This document shows, piece by piece, positions 42,866 to 51,338 of a stretch of 64,000 nucleotides of DNA; the first letter of the stretch is position 1, and each line of letters starts with the position of its first letter. The notes below the pieces were generated by a model. The model made no database searches. It was given only the letters and a program-made list of their open reading frames with translations, and had not been told where the DNA came from. The translations under genes were made by a program, and so were the position numbers. Source of the stretch: Oceanispirochaeta sp963676905 (GTDB lineage: Bacteria; Spirochaetota; Spirochaetia; DSM-2461); contig CAXXVE010000001.1 of NCBI GenBank assembly GCA_963676905.2, positions 2,914,001 through 2,978,000 of the forward strand, written 5' to 3'.

Positions 42866-45730
42866 ATGTCAGAAAATGTAGAAAATAAAGAACCAAAAGC
42901 AACTCTCATCAAGCACAAAAAGGCAGATGCGGCACCTCCTCAGAAAGAATCCGGTGATTCCAAGAAGAAAGTCGTTGTGGTAAAGAAAAAAGTTGTTGTC
43001 AAAAAGACACACAAAGTCGTTGCCACAAAAGACAGTAAATCTCCCGAGAGCAAAAAGGAAGGTCCCGCGAAGTCTGAAGTTAAATCGGCTGATTCTGCAG
43101 AGAAACCCGAAAGAACAGCAAGACCCTCAAGAACCGGCGATTACAACTCCGGTGAGAGACGTCCCAGCCGCGGTACAGGCCGTGCAGGTAATCTGAGCGG
43201 TGACAGACCCAGAAGCAGTACCGGCGGTCGTGCCGGCAACTACGCCCCCGGTGGAAGAAACTACAACAGAAACCAGGCACCGGGCCAGGGCCAGGGTCAG
43301 AGTCAGAGTCAGGGCCAGGGCGGATACAGAGGCCAGAGAGACGGAGATTCCAGACCTCAGGGCGGATATGACAGAAATGACCGCGAAGGCGGATACAGAC
43401 CTCAGGGCCAGGGCGGCTACAGACCCCAGGGTCAGGGCGGCTACAGACCTCAGGGTCAGGGCGGCTACAGACCCCAGGGTCAGGGCGGCTACAGATCTCA
43501 GGATCAGGGCCAGGGCCAGGGCGGCTACAGACCCCAGGGCCAGGGCGGCTACAGATCTCAGGATCAGGGCCAGGGCCAGGGTGGTTACAGACCCCAGGGC
43601 CAGGGTGGTTACAGACCCCAGGGCCAGGGCGGCTACAGACCCCAGGGCCAGGGCGGTTCCAGACCTCAGGGCCAGGGCGGCTACAACCGTCCCGGAGGAC
43701 CCAATAGAGGCGGATTCAGACCCCAGGGCCAGGGCGGCGCTCCCAATAGAGGCGGTTACAATCGTCCCGGCGGCCCCAATAGAGGCGGTTTCGGCGGCGG
43801 AGCTCCCAAAGAGTCCATCACCGATGCACAGAAATCCTCTTCCAAGAAGTTTTTCAAGAGCAAGAAGGGTGGTCCCAGAAACTACCAGAAGAAGCGCGAA
43901 GAGAATAATGAAAAGCTGTATCAGGTAAAGAAGAAGACAATAAATACTACCAACCCTGTTCCCAAAGAAATTGAGATCATGGAAGTAATTACTGTCTCTG
44001 AACTTGCAAGAAAGATGAACCTCAAGGCTTCCGATCTGATCTCAAAACTCATGAGCATGGGAATGATGGTTACCATCAACCAGCAGATTGATGCCGAAAC
44101 AGCCACCATCCTGGCGGATGACTACGACTGTAAGGTTAAAATCGTATCCCTCTATGATGAGACACTGATTGAGTCAGAAAAGGATGCCGAAGACGACCTG
44201 TCCGCAAGACCTCCCGTTATTGCGGTAGTCGGACACGTCGACCATGGTAAGACTAAACTCCTCGATGCCCTCAGGGACACAGATGTTGTTGCCGGAGAGC
44301 ACGGTGGAATTACACAGCACATTGGTGCTTATACAGTTAAGACCAAGGATGATCAGAACCTGACCTTCCTTGATACTCCCGGACATGCGGCGTTTACTCT
44401 GATGAGAGCCCGTGGTGCCCAGGTTGCGGATATTGTTGTTCTGGTTGTTGCAGCCAATGACGGTGTGATGCCCCAGACAATCGAGGCAATCAACCACGCC
44501 AAGGATGCCAAGGTTCCCATCGTTGTTGCTGTCAACAAGATGGACCTTCCCGAAGCCAACCCCGACAGGGTTAAGCAGCAGCTCTCCGAGTACAACCTGA
44601 TGCCCGAAAGCTGGGGTGGTACAACACAGTTTGTTGAGATCTCCGCTCTCAAGGGCGAAGGTATTCAGGACCTCATTGATGTTCTGATTCTTGAATCCGA
44701 GATGCTCGAACTCAAGGCAAACTGGGACTGCCGTGCCGAAGGTAAGGTTATCGAGTCCAAGGTTGACCAGGGACGCGGTATTGTTTCAACTGTTCTTGTT
44801 GAGCGCGGAACACTCTCTGTGGGAGACTCCTTCGTTGCCGGTGTATTCCCCGGTAAGGTAAGAGCCATGTTCAACTACAAGGGAGACAAGGTAGAGAAGG
44901 CTACTCCTTCAATGCCCGTTGAGATCCTCGGTTTTACTGGTATCCCCAACTCAGGAGATCCCTTCCAGGTAACAGAGAACGAAAGAATCGCCCGTCAGTA
45001 CGGTGACAAGCGTCAGGAACTGCGGAAGATGGAGGACGCCAAGAACGTCAAGAAGATCACTCTCGACAATCTCTACGACTCCATTCAGTCCGGTACAGTT
45101 CAGGAACTGAACGTTATCATCAAGGGTGACGTACACGGTTCAGTTGAGGCTCTGCAGCAGGCTCTCGAGAAACTCAGTACTCCCGAGATCAGACTTGTAT
45201 GTAAGCATGCCGCTGCCGGTGCCATTATTGAAAACGACGTCAACCTCGCGGCTGCGTCCAATGCGATTATCATCGGTTTTCATGTAAGACCTACTGCCAA
45301 GGCCCAGATGGTTGCGGATCAGGAAAAGGTCGAAATCAGAAAGTACAACATCATCTACGATGCGGTTGAAGATATTAAAACAGCCATGGAAGGAATGCTG
45401 ACCCCCGACCTCGAAGAACAGGTCGTAGGTAAGGTTGAGATCCGTGAAACCTTCAAGGTTCCCAAGATCGGTGTTATTGCCGGTTGTATGGTTACTTCGG
45501 GTTTTGTTACAAGAAAGAGTTCCGTACATGTTATCCGCGAGGGTATTCAGATCCATACAGGACCCATTTCTTCACTCAAGCGTTTCAAAGACGATGCGAA
45601 AGAGGTACGTGAGGGATTCGAATGTGGTCTTTCCATTGAAAACTTCAATGATATCCAGGTCGGTGATGAGCTCGAAGTATTTGAAATGAAAGAGATCGCC
45701 AAAAAGCTGGGAGAGTCTTCAAGCCTGTGA
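42866..45730 (+). CDS. infB: Translation initiation factor IF-2 with Gly/Gln/Arg repeat N-terminus
   Basis: A 954-residue GTPase that brings initiator tRNA to the 30S subunit. The first ~170 residues are Lys-rich with KKKVVVVKKKVVVKK, then Arg/Ser/Gly-rich. Residues 175-270 are a tandem array of GGYRPQGQ-type units (repeat feature), followed by NRGGYNRPGGPNRGG. The IF2 N-domain (VSELARKMNLKASDLISKL) begins at about 375, and the G domain at about 450 has G1 GHVDHGKT, G3 DTPGHAAF and G4 NKMD. Domains II, III and C2 follow normally. The end overlaps rbfA by four bases. Confidence 0.97.
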   Translation: MSENVENKEPKATLIKHKKADAAPPQKESGDSKKKVVVVKKKVVVKKTHKVVATKDSKSPESKKEGPAKSEVKSADSAEKPERTARPSRTGDYNSGERRPSRGTGRAGNLSGDRPRSSTGGRAGNYAPGGRNYNRNQAPGQGQGQSQSQGQGGYRGQRDGDSRPQGGYDRNDREGGYRPQGQGGYRPQGQGGYRPQGQGGYRPQGQGGYRSQDQGQGQGGYRPQGQGGYRSQDQGQGQGGYRPQGQGGYRPQGQGGYRPQGQGGSRPQGQGGYNRPGGPNRGGFRPQGQGGAPNRGGYNRPGGPNRGGFGGGAPKESITDAQKSSSKKFFKSKKGGPRNYQKKREENNEKLYQVKKKTINTTNPVPKEIEIMEVITVSELARKMNLKASDLISKLMSMGMMVTINQQIDAETATILADDYDCKVKIVSLYDETLIESEKDAEDDLSARPPVIAVVGHVDHGKTKLLDALRDTDVVAGEHGGITQHIGAYTVKTKDDQNLTFLDTPGHAAFTLMRARGAQVADIVVLVVAANDGVMPQTIEAINHAKDAKVPIVVAVNKMDLPEANPDRVKQQLSEYNLMPESWGGTTQFVEISALKGEGIQDLIDVLILESEMLELKANWDCRAEGKVIESKVDQGRGIVSTVLVERGTLSVGDSFVAGVFPGKVRAMFNYKGDKVEKATPSMPVEILGFTGIPNSGDPFQVTENERIARQYGDKRQELRKMEDAKNVKKITLDNLYDSIQSGTVQELNVIIKGDVHGSVEALQQALEKLSTPEIRLVCKHAAAGAIIENDVNLAAASNAIIIGFHVRPTAKAQMVADQEKVEIRKYNIIYDAVEDIKTAMEGMLTPDLEEQVVGKVEIRETFKVPKIGVIAGCMVTSGFVTRKSSVHVIREGIQIHTGPISSLKRFKDDAKEVREGFECGLSIENFNDIQVGDELEVFEMKEIAKKLGESSSL
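43388..43675 (+). repeat. Tandem repeat inside infB (24-base units)
   Basis: A 288-base in-frame array encodes 96 residues: four GGYRPQGQ, one 12-residue GGYRSQDQGQGQ, one GGYRPQGQ, a second 12-residue unit, three GGYRPQGQ and one GGSRPQGQ. DNA copies are nearly identical, differing mostly at third positions (ccc/cct, ggt/ggc), so recent duplication and length variation between strains are likely. Confidence 0.95.
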
Positions 45731-46092
45731 ATGAACTTAGAATGAAAAGAGTAGAGAGTCTGATACGGGAACAGATCGGTACCCTGATTATGAATCAGGA
45801 GCTGAAGGACCCCCGGATCAACACTCTTCTCTCAATAACGTCGGTAAAGGTGTCCAATGATCTCTCATCCGCCAAGGTCTTTGTATCGGGGCTGGAAGGG
45901 GAAGCCAAGCTGAAAAAGAGCGTTGCCGCTCTCAATCATGCTGCAGGCTTTGTCCAGAACAGAATCGGTAAACAGATCCGGATGAGACTGACACCAAGGC
46001 TGCACTTTTTACCCGACACATCCGTCAGAGACGGATATATGATGAATCAGAAGATCGATCACCTGATGAAAGATGACTCGGATTCAGAGTAA
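45727..46092 (+). CDS. rbfA: Ribosome-binding factor A
   Basis: A 121-residue 30S maturation factor with a KH-like fold. Blocks RVESLIREQIGTLIMNQELKDPRI, quoted by its parts RVESLIREQIG and ELKDPRI, then SITSVKVSNDLSSAKVFVS and RIGKQIRMRLTPRLHFLPD are diagnostic. The start is GTG at 45727 overlapping the infB TGA; an ATG at 45742 is a possible alternative. It overlaps truB by 20 bases. Confidence 0.94.
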   Translation: MNELRMKRVESLIREQIGTLIMNQELKDPRINTLLSITSVKVSNDLSSAKVFVSGLEGEAKLKKSVAALNHAAGFVQNRIGKQIRMRLTPRLHFLPDTSVRDGYMMNQKIDHLMKDDSDSE

Positions 46093-46993
46093 GTCAAAAA
46101 TCAATCCTCCTGCGGCTCCGGCTGCGGGAGGAATCATATTTCTTCATAAAAAACAGGGTGTTACATCCTTCCAGGCTCTGGGACGCATCAAGAAAGTCCT
46201 GAATACCCGCAAAGTTGGGCATACAGGAACTCTTGACAAGTTCGCAGAGGGACTCCTTATTCTTCTGACAGGCAAGCTTACAAGGCTCAATGCCCTGATC
46301 ACAGGACTCGACAAGGAGTATGAGGCTCTGATCCGTTTTGGAAAAGAGACGGCGACCCTTGATCCTGAAGGGGAGGTTGTTGCGGAAGCAGCTGTTCCTT
46401 CCATAGAGGATCTTGAGGCTGTTCTCGGCTCCTTCAAAGGAACTGTTCAGCAGGTCCCTCCTGCATATTCGGCCATACATATTGACGGAAAGCGGGCACA
46501 TGAACTTGTTCGCAGTGGAAAAGAGGTTGAAATGCCTTCACGGGAGATCACGATCTATGATCTGGAGATCCTGAGCTATGATGCCCCTGATCTCAGGCTG
46601 AGGGTTCACTGTTCCAAGGGAACTTATATCCGTTCCCTTGCAAGGGATCTCGGGCTGGCATGCGGAAGCCGCGGCTATGTGCAGGAGCTTGTGAGAACAG
46701 CTGTAGGGCCGTTTTCCCTTGAAAGTGCGGTAGATGTGGACGGTTTTAACGGACCCGAATCTTTCTACTCGTGGGAAGAGTTTTTCGAAAAACTTGGAAA
46801 CGCCCGTGTGGGAATCCTCAATGAGCGGGGCCTTGATCTTATGAAGAACGGTGTCCAGTTCAGTGAGGACTTTCTTGATGAACCTTTTAGGGGCGCCGGG
46901 GATATGGTTCTTTTGAAAGATAAAGACGGAAACCTCAAGGCTGTTCTTGAAGAGAAGGGCGGAAAGTACAGATATAAGATCAATCTGTCCTGA
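46073..46993 (+). CDS. truB: tRNA pseudouridine(55) synthase TruB
   Basis: A 306-residue enzyme that makes pseudouridine 55 in the T-loop of tRNAs. The catalytic Asp is in KVGHTGTLDKFAEGLL. Other family blocks are GIIFLHKKQGVTSFQA, YEALIRFGKETATLDPEG, VPPAYSAIHIDGKRAHELVRSG and CSKGTYIRSLARDLG. A C-terminal PUA-like segment completes it. The ATG overlaps rbfA. It ends 171 bases before rpsO. Confidence 0.95.
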   Translation: MTRIQSKSKINPPAAPAAGGIIFLHKKQGVTSFQALGRIKKVLNTRKVGHTGTLDKFAEGLLILLTGKLTRLNALITGLDKEYEALIRFGKETATLDPEGEVVAEAAVPSIEDLEAVLGSFKGTVQQVPPAYSAIHIDGKRAHELVRSGKEVEMPSREITIYDLEILSYDAPDLRLRVHCSKGTYIRSLARDLGLACGSRGYVQELVRTAVGPFSLESAVDVDGFNGPESFYSWEEFFEKLGNARVGILNERGLDLMKNGVQFSEDFLDEPFRGAGDMVLLKDKDGNLKAVLEEKGGKYRYKINLS

Positions 46994-47164
46994 GTGTTGA
47001 TAAGAGATCAATCAAGGGATCTATTTCTTTGCACAAGGTCATTTAAGATTGACTTTTCTACCCATATCGGTAATATTGTGAACTTCAGGTGCTGATTTCT
47101 GACGGGGCGTTGCTCCGCTTTCAATCGGTGTATGCCTGTTATTATTATTAGGAGTGTTAATTTA

Positions 47165-47431
47165 ATGTTAACCAAAGATGACAAACAGAAAATTGTTGAA
47201 GAATTCGGTAAAGACGGAAAGGATACCGGTTCTACAGAAGTACAGATCGCTCTTCTTACAAAGAGAATTGAAGACCTGATGGACCACTTCAAAAACAATA
47301 AGAAGGACCATGCTTCAAGACGCGGTCTTCTCCAGATGGTAGGTTCCAGAAGAAAGCTTCTGAGATACCTGAAGAGAAAAGACCTCGAAAGCTACAGATC
47401 TCTTATTGCAAAACTCGGTCTTAGAAAGTAA
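47165..47431 (+). CDS. rpsO: 30S ribosomal protein S15
   Basis: An 88-residue primary rRNA-binding protein of the small subunit. The ATG at 47165 (AGGAG 10 bases upstream) gives MLTKDDKQKIVEEFG, the normal S15 start; the longer frame to 47132 is rejected. GSTEVQIALLTKRI and HASRRGLLQMVGSRRKLLRYL are conserved helices. A terminator follows. In many bacteria S15 represses its own mRNA through the leader; the 171-base leader here has no obvious pseudoknot that I can call by eye. Confidence 0.97.
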   Translation: MLTKDDKQKIVEEFGKDGKDTGSTEVQIALLTKRIEDLMDHFKNNKKDHASRRGLLQMVGSRRKLLRYLKRKDLESYRSLIAKLGLRK

Positions 47432-47438
47432 TTTTTTG

Positions 47439-47463
47439 AAAACCCGGCCATTAGCCGGGTTTT
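47439..47463 (+). terminator. Terminator or attenuator between rpsO and pnp
   Basis: A 10-bp stem (47439-47448 with 47454-47463) around a five-base loop, AAAACCCGGC/GCCGGGTTTT, with only a short T run that is part of the stem. It may reduce rather than stop transcription into pnp, and such stems between rpsO and pnp are common. Confidence 0.7.
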
Positions 47464-47572
47464 CTGCTTTACTGCAAGGCTCATGAAAATGAAATAACGT
47501 CTGTAAAGAAACCGGGGGGAGTCTCCGGCTTGGCACAGACGCAAGGTACAGTTTTGTACCGAAGGAAAATAA

Positions 47573-49684
47573 ATGGAAACTTTTAAATTTAAAATTGGCG
47601 AGGATGAGATCATTCTTGAAACCGGTAAGATGGCCAAACAGGCCAACGGTTCTGTCCTTGCCCGCTGCGGCGGATCTGCTGTTATGGCAACAGTATGCTG
47701 CGGTTCCGAATCTGTTGAGGGTCTTGATTACGTTCCCCTCTCAGTTGACTACAATGAACGTTACTATGCAGCCGGAAAAATCCCCGGTGGATTTCTGAAA
47801 AGAGAAGCACGTCCCAAGGACAAGGAAATTCTGGTTTCCCGTCTGATCGACCGTCCCATGAGACCCCTTTTCTACAAGGACTTCGGACGTGAGATTCAGG
47901 TTGTTCCCATGACCGTATCCACAGACCAGGTTCACACACCCGACGTACTGGGTATGATTGCGGCCTTCGCAGCCGTTATGATCTCCGACATTCCCTTCAA
48001 CGGTCCCGTTGCGGCTGTTAGAGTTGCCTCTATTAAGGGCGAATATGTTATCAACCCCACCTTTGCACAGATCAAAGAGAGCGAACTCGACATCATCGTT
48101 GCCGCTTCCAATGACGGTATCTGCATGGTAGAGGGCGGTGCCAAGGAAGTATCCGAGGACATGATGCTCGGTGCTATCCAGGCTGCCGAAAAGACACTTG
48201 CCGATCTCTGTGACTTCCTTGCCGATATGGCATCCAAGTGCGGTAAAGAGAAGCTTCCCCTTGTTGAGAAGACAATCAAACTCGACAAATGGGACGACAT
48301 GTACGCCGAAGCCTATCCCCGGATGGAAGAGGCTGTCTTCCTGGACGGAAAGTTCGAAAGACGTGATGCCATCAAGGCCATCAAGAAAGAGATGCTTGAA
48401 AAGTATGCCGAAGAGATCCCCGAAGAGCAGATCAAGCTCGTGGGCGACCTTTTTGAAGAACTTGAAAGAGTTATCATCAGAAAGTCCATCATCGAAAAGA
48501 ACGTACGCTGTGACAAGAGAAGCTGTGACAAGATCCGTGACATCAGCTGCGAGATCGATATCCTCGACAGAGCCCACGGTTCTGCACTCTTTACAAGAGG
48601 TGAGACTCAGTCTCTCGGTGTAACCACACTCGGTTCCGTACAGGACGAGCAGATCATGGATGACATTGACGGTGACAGAAGAGTCAACTTCATGCTCCAC
48701 TACAACTTCCCTCCCTACTCAGTAGGAGAGACCGGAAGACTGGGAACAGGAAGACGTGAAATCGGTCACGGACACCTGGCTCAGAGAGCCATCGAAGGCG
48801 TTCTTCCCTCAAAAGAGGAGTTCCCCTATACAATCCGTGTTGTCTCCGAGATTCTGGAATCAAACGGTTCCTCCTCACAGGCAACCATCTGTTCCGGTTC
48901 CTTGAGTCTTCTGGACGCCGGTGTTCCCCTGAAAAAGCCTGTTGCGGGTATCGCCATGGGCCTTATCAAGGAAGGTGATGATTTTGTTGTTCTTTCCGAT
49001 ATCCTCGGTGAAGAAGACCACATGGGTGACATGGACTTCAAGGTTGCCGGTTCCGAAGAGGGAATCACAGCCTTCCAGATGGACATCAAGATCCCCGGTA
49101 TCAGCATTGAAATCATGAAGAAGGCACTGGGACAGGCTCTTGAAGGCCGTCTCCACATCCTGAAGATCATGAATGAAACCATTTCCGAACCCAGTCCCAA
49201 TGTAAGCGAGTTCGCTCCCAGCGTTACATCTTTCAAGGTAGACGTTGACAAGATCGGTCTTCTGATCGGTCCCGGAGGAAAGAACATCAAGGGCATGAGC
49301 GAGAAGTCCGGTGCCAAGATCAATATTGATGAAGACGGTACAGTAAGCATCTTCTGCCGTGAAAAGAAAGGAACCGATCTGGCCGAGGCCATGATCAAGG
49401 GCATGATCGAAGAACCCGAAGTAGGCCACGTCTACAAGGCGACTGTAAAACGGATCATGGACTTTGGTGCCTTTATGGAGTTCCTCCCCGGTAAGGAAGG
49501 TCTCTGTCACATTTCCAAACTCTCCAAAGAGCGTGTGAACAATGTTTCTGATGTTCTTAAAGAGGGTGACGAAGTGGATGTACGCCTGATCGAGGTGGAC
49601 AGAATGGGCCGTATCAACCTGAGTGTCGTAGATGCACAGAATCCCGACTGGAGACCCAAAGCCGGTTCCATGAGCCGCAGATAG
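47573..49684 (+). CDS. pnp: Polyribonucleotide nucleotidyltransferase (PNPase)
   Basis: A 703-residue 3'-5' RNA phosphorylase. Two RNase PH domains: the first with YNERYYAAGKIPGGFLKRE and SRLIDRPMRPLF, the second with RAHGSALFTRGETQSLGV, ATICSGSLSLLDAGVPL and DHMGDMDFKVAGSEEGITAFQ. KH (IGPGGKNIKGMSEKSGAKI) and S1 (GHVYKATVKRIMDFGAFMEF) domains close it at about 560-700. AAGGA precedes the ATG. Linkage rpsO-pnp is conserved across bacteria. A terminator follows, so it ends the operon. Confidence 0.97.
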   Translation: METFKFKIGEDEIILETGKMAKQANGSVLARCGGSAVMATVCCGSESVEGLDYVPLSVDYNERYYAAGKIPGGFLKREARPKDKEILVSRLIDRPMRPLFYKDFGREIQVVPMTVSTDQVHTPDVLGMIAAFAAVMISDIPFNGPVAAVRVASIKGEYVINPTFAQIKESELDIIVAASNDGICMVEGGAKEVSEDMMLGAIQAAEKTLADLCDFLADMASKCGKEKLPLVEKTIKLDKWDDMYAEAYPRMEEAVFLDGKFERRDAIKAIKKEMLEKYAEEIPEEQIKLVGDLFEELERVIIRKSIIEKNVRCDKRSCDKIRDISCEIDILDRAHGSALFTRGETQSLGVTTLGSVQDEQIMDDIDGDRRVNFMLHYNFPPYSVGETGRLGTGRREIGHGHLAQRAIEGVLPSKEEFPYTIRVVSEILESNGSSSQATICSGSLSLLDAGVPLKKPVAGIAMGLIKEGDDFVVLSDILGEEDHMGDMDFKVAGSEEGITAFQMDIKIPGISIEIMKKALGQALEGRLHILKIMNETISEPSPNVSEFAPSVTSFKVDVDKIGLLIGPGGKNIKGMSEKSGAKINIDEDGTVSIFCREKKGTDLAEAMIKGMIEEPEVGHVYKATVKRIMDFGAFMEFLPGKEGLCHISKLSKERVNNVSDVLKEGDEVDVRLIEVDRMGRINLSVVDAQNPDWRPKAGSMSRR

Positions 49685-49735
49685 TCTGCAGCTTAAAGGG
49701 ATTTATTACACAGCCCCGGCTGTGATATAATAAAA

Positions 49736-49765
49736 ACAGTCTCCGTATCAGGAGGCTGTTTTTTA
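49736..49765 (+). terminator. Terminator after pnp
   Basis: ACAGTCTCC pairs with GGAGGCTGT (one G-U pair) across a six-base loop and is followed by a T run. A second small hairpin, CACAGCC/GGCTGTG (49709-49724), lies just upstream. Confidence 0.8.
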
Positions 49766-49797
49766 TTTATAACTGCCAGTTTACACAAGGATAAGCA

Positions 49798-50238
49798 ATG
49801 AAATCTGTTGAAATTAAAATATCAGGACCCGAAGAGATGATGCCGCACTACGGCACTTCCGATGCCGCAGGAGCGGACCTGAGAGCCTGTATCGATGAGC
49901 CTGTGACTCTGAAGCCCGGCGAGAGGAAGCTGATTCCCACGGGACTCAGGATGGCTATCCCTTCAGGCTATGAAGGCCAGGTAAGACCCCGCAGCGGTCT
50001 GGCTATAAAGAAGGGCCTTTCTGTGGTGAATGCTCCGGGTACTATCGACGCCGATTACAGAGGCGATGTTATGGTTATCCTAATCAATCTCGGACAGGAA
50101 GAAGTCCTGATAGAGCGGGGTGAACGGATCGCCCAGCTTGTGATTGCTCCTGTAACACGGGCCGATTTCTCCATAGTCGACTCTCTTGACGATACGGAGC
50201 GTGGAACAGGCGGTTTCGGTTCAACCGGAGCAAAATGA
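49798..50238 (+). CDS. dut: dUTP diphosphatase
   Basis: A 146-residue trimeric dUTPase that hydrolyses dUTP to dUMP, keeping uracil out of DNA. All five motifs are present: SDAAGADLRA, RPRSGLAIKKG, NAPGTIDADYRGDVMVILIN, GERIAQLVIAP and the C-terminal P-loop-like RGTGGFGSTG. AAGGA sits 7 bases before the ATG. The stop overlaps the next start (ATGA). Confidence 0.97.
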   Translation: MKSVEIKISGPEEMMPHYGTSDAAGADLRACIDEPVTLKPGERKLIPTGLRMAIPSGYEGQVRPRSGLAIKKGLSVVNAPGTIDADYRGDVMVILINLGQEEVLIERGERIAQLVIAPVTRADFSIVDSLDDTERGTGGFGSTGAK

Positions 50239-51338
50239 GACTATTCCGGACTCTCTCTTCCATACTCCTCCTCCTGCTTCTGTCAGTCCCCTCCTTCTCT
50301 GAAGAGTACGGCGGTGAACTGACGGATGCACGGGAGGAGGGCGACTTTCATCTTGAATCTCTCTACAGACAGAGGATGGAGGGAGTTCTTGGCTCTCAGA
50401 CGGATATTCTGGACCGTACAAGGCTGAACAGGATGGTCTTTATGGAGTCTGTACCCCTGCCTGAGGATATATTTTTCAGCGACAGTATCTCTGTCTTGCG
50501 AAATGACGGCGATGATCTGTGGCTGGGGAGCCGGAGCGGTGATATCGCCAGGTACTCTCTTTCCGAAAGGCGCTGGAAGTCTCTTATAAGAGGACAGGAA
50601 TCCCTGGCTATCAGAACGGTTCAAACAATTGAAGCCGACGGTGAGCGGATCTGGTTTCTCTCTTATGGATCTGTGGGGCTCTACTCCAAGCGGCATGACA
50701 GGCTTATCTATCTTGATATTCCCGACGAGCAGAGTTTCAGGGGGCTTCAGAGTTCGGTGGTCATGGGCTCAGGTCTGATCACAGGGACCCAGGGCAGAGG
50801 ACTCAGGCGAATCAGGCTGGACGGGTACTCTTCCATACAGGAAACCTCATCCCTGAGGAATGTCACATATCTTGAAAAGCTGGGGAACAGCGAGTTTTTT
50901 GCAGGTACGGAGGAGGACGGCCTCTATATAGTGGATACCCGTTTTCGTATCCGGGATGCCGGGAGAAACAGCCGCCAGCTTTCAGCGGTCAGGACGGTTC
51001 TGGGTGATCCCGGGGGAGTTATGATCGGAGGCACCTATGGTAATGGGCTTTTCAAGCTTGTCAGGCAGGGGGAGAGGTATGATATAGTTCTCATACACAG
51101 CAGAGCTCCCTGGATAACTGACGGCGCTGAAAACAGCGGCTATTTTTTCTTTTCGACCCTGGGCCAGGGGTTGGCCGTCGTGGACCGGGAGAGTCTTGAT
51201 ATCAGATACTTCGGTATTTCCGAAGGCCTGGGCGGTCTGGATCTGAGTTCTGTTGTCTATGTTGAACCCTACATTATCTGCGCAGTACAGGGACAGGGAC
51301 TGGTGATTATACATGAAAACTTCTTTAAGACATACTAA
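50235..51338 (+). CDS. Exported beta-propeller-like protein
   Basis: A 367-residue protein of unknown function. Signal peptide 1-22 (LLLLLLSVPSFSEE). From about 70 there are repeating blade-like units with short GDDLWLGSRSGDIARYS, GERIWFLSYGSVGLYS, NSEFFAGTEEDGLYIVD and GGVMIGGTYGNGLFKLV motifs, as in two-component-regulator-type propellers. No enzyme residues are apparent. It is translated in overlap with dut and with the LptF/LptG-like gene (26 bases), so a periplasmic scaffold related to envelope traffic is possible but not shown. Confidence 0.8.
   Translation: MRLFRTLSSILLLLLLSVPSFSEEYGGELTDAREEGDFHLESLYRQRMEGVLGSQTDILDRTRLNRMVFMESVPLPEDIFFSDSISVLRNDGDDLWLGSRSGDIARYSLSERRWKSLIRGQESLAIRTVQTIEADGERIWFLSYGSVGLYSKRHDRLIYLDIPDEQSFRGLQSSVVMGSGLITGTQGRGLRRIRLDGYSSIQETSSLRNVTYLEKLGNSEFFAGTEEDGLYIVDTRFRIRDAGRNSRQLSAVRTVLGDPGGVMIGGTYGNGLFKLVRQGERYDIVLIHSRAPWITDGAENSGYFFFSTLGQGLAVVDRESLDIRYFGISEGLGGLDLSSVVYVEPYIICAVQGQGLVIIHENFFKTY

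Noticed and set aside
43388..43675. Repeat array considered as CRISPR
   Set aside because: Units are contiguous, in frame and have no unique spacers; they encode part of IF2.
43200..43928. A 242-residue Arg/Ala-rich open frame
   Set aside because: It is the second frame of the infB repeat array; repeats without stops keep several frames open.
47741..48700. Long antisense frame in pnp (319 codons)
   Set aside because: It is the shadow of strong codon bias in pnp; no start signal or recognisable domain.
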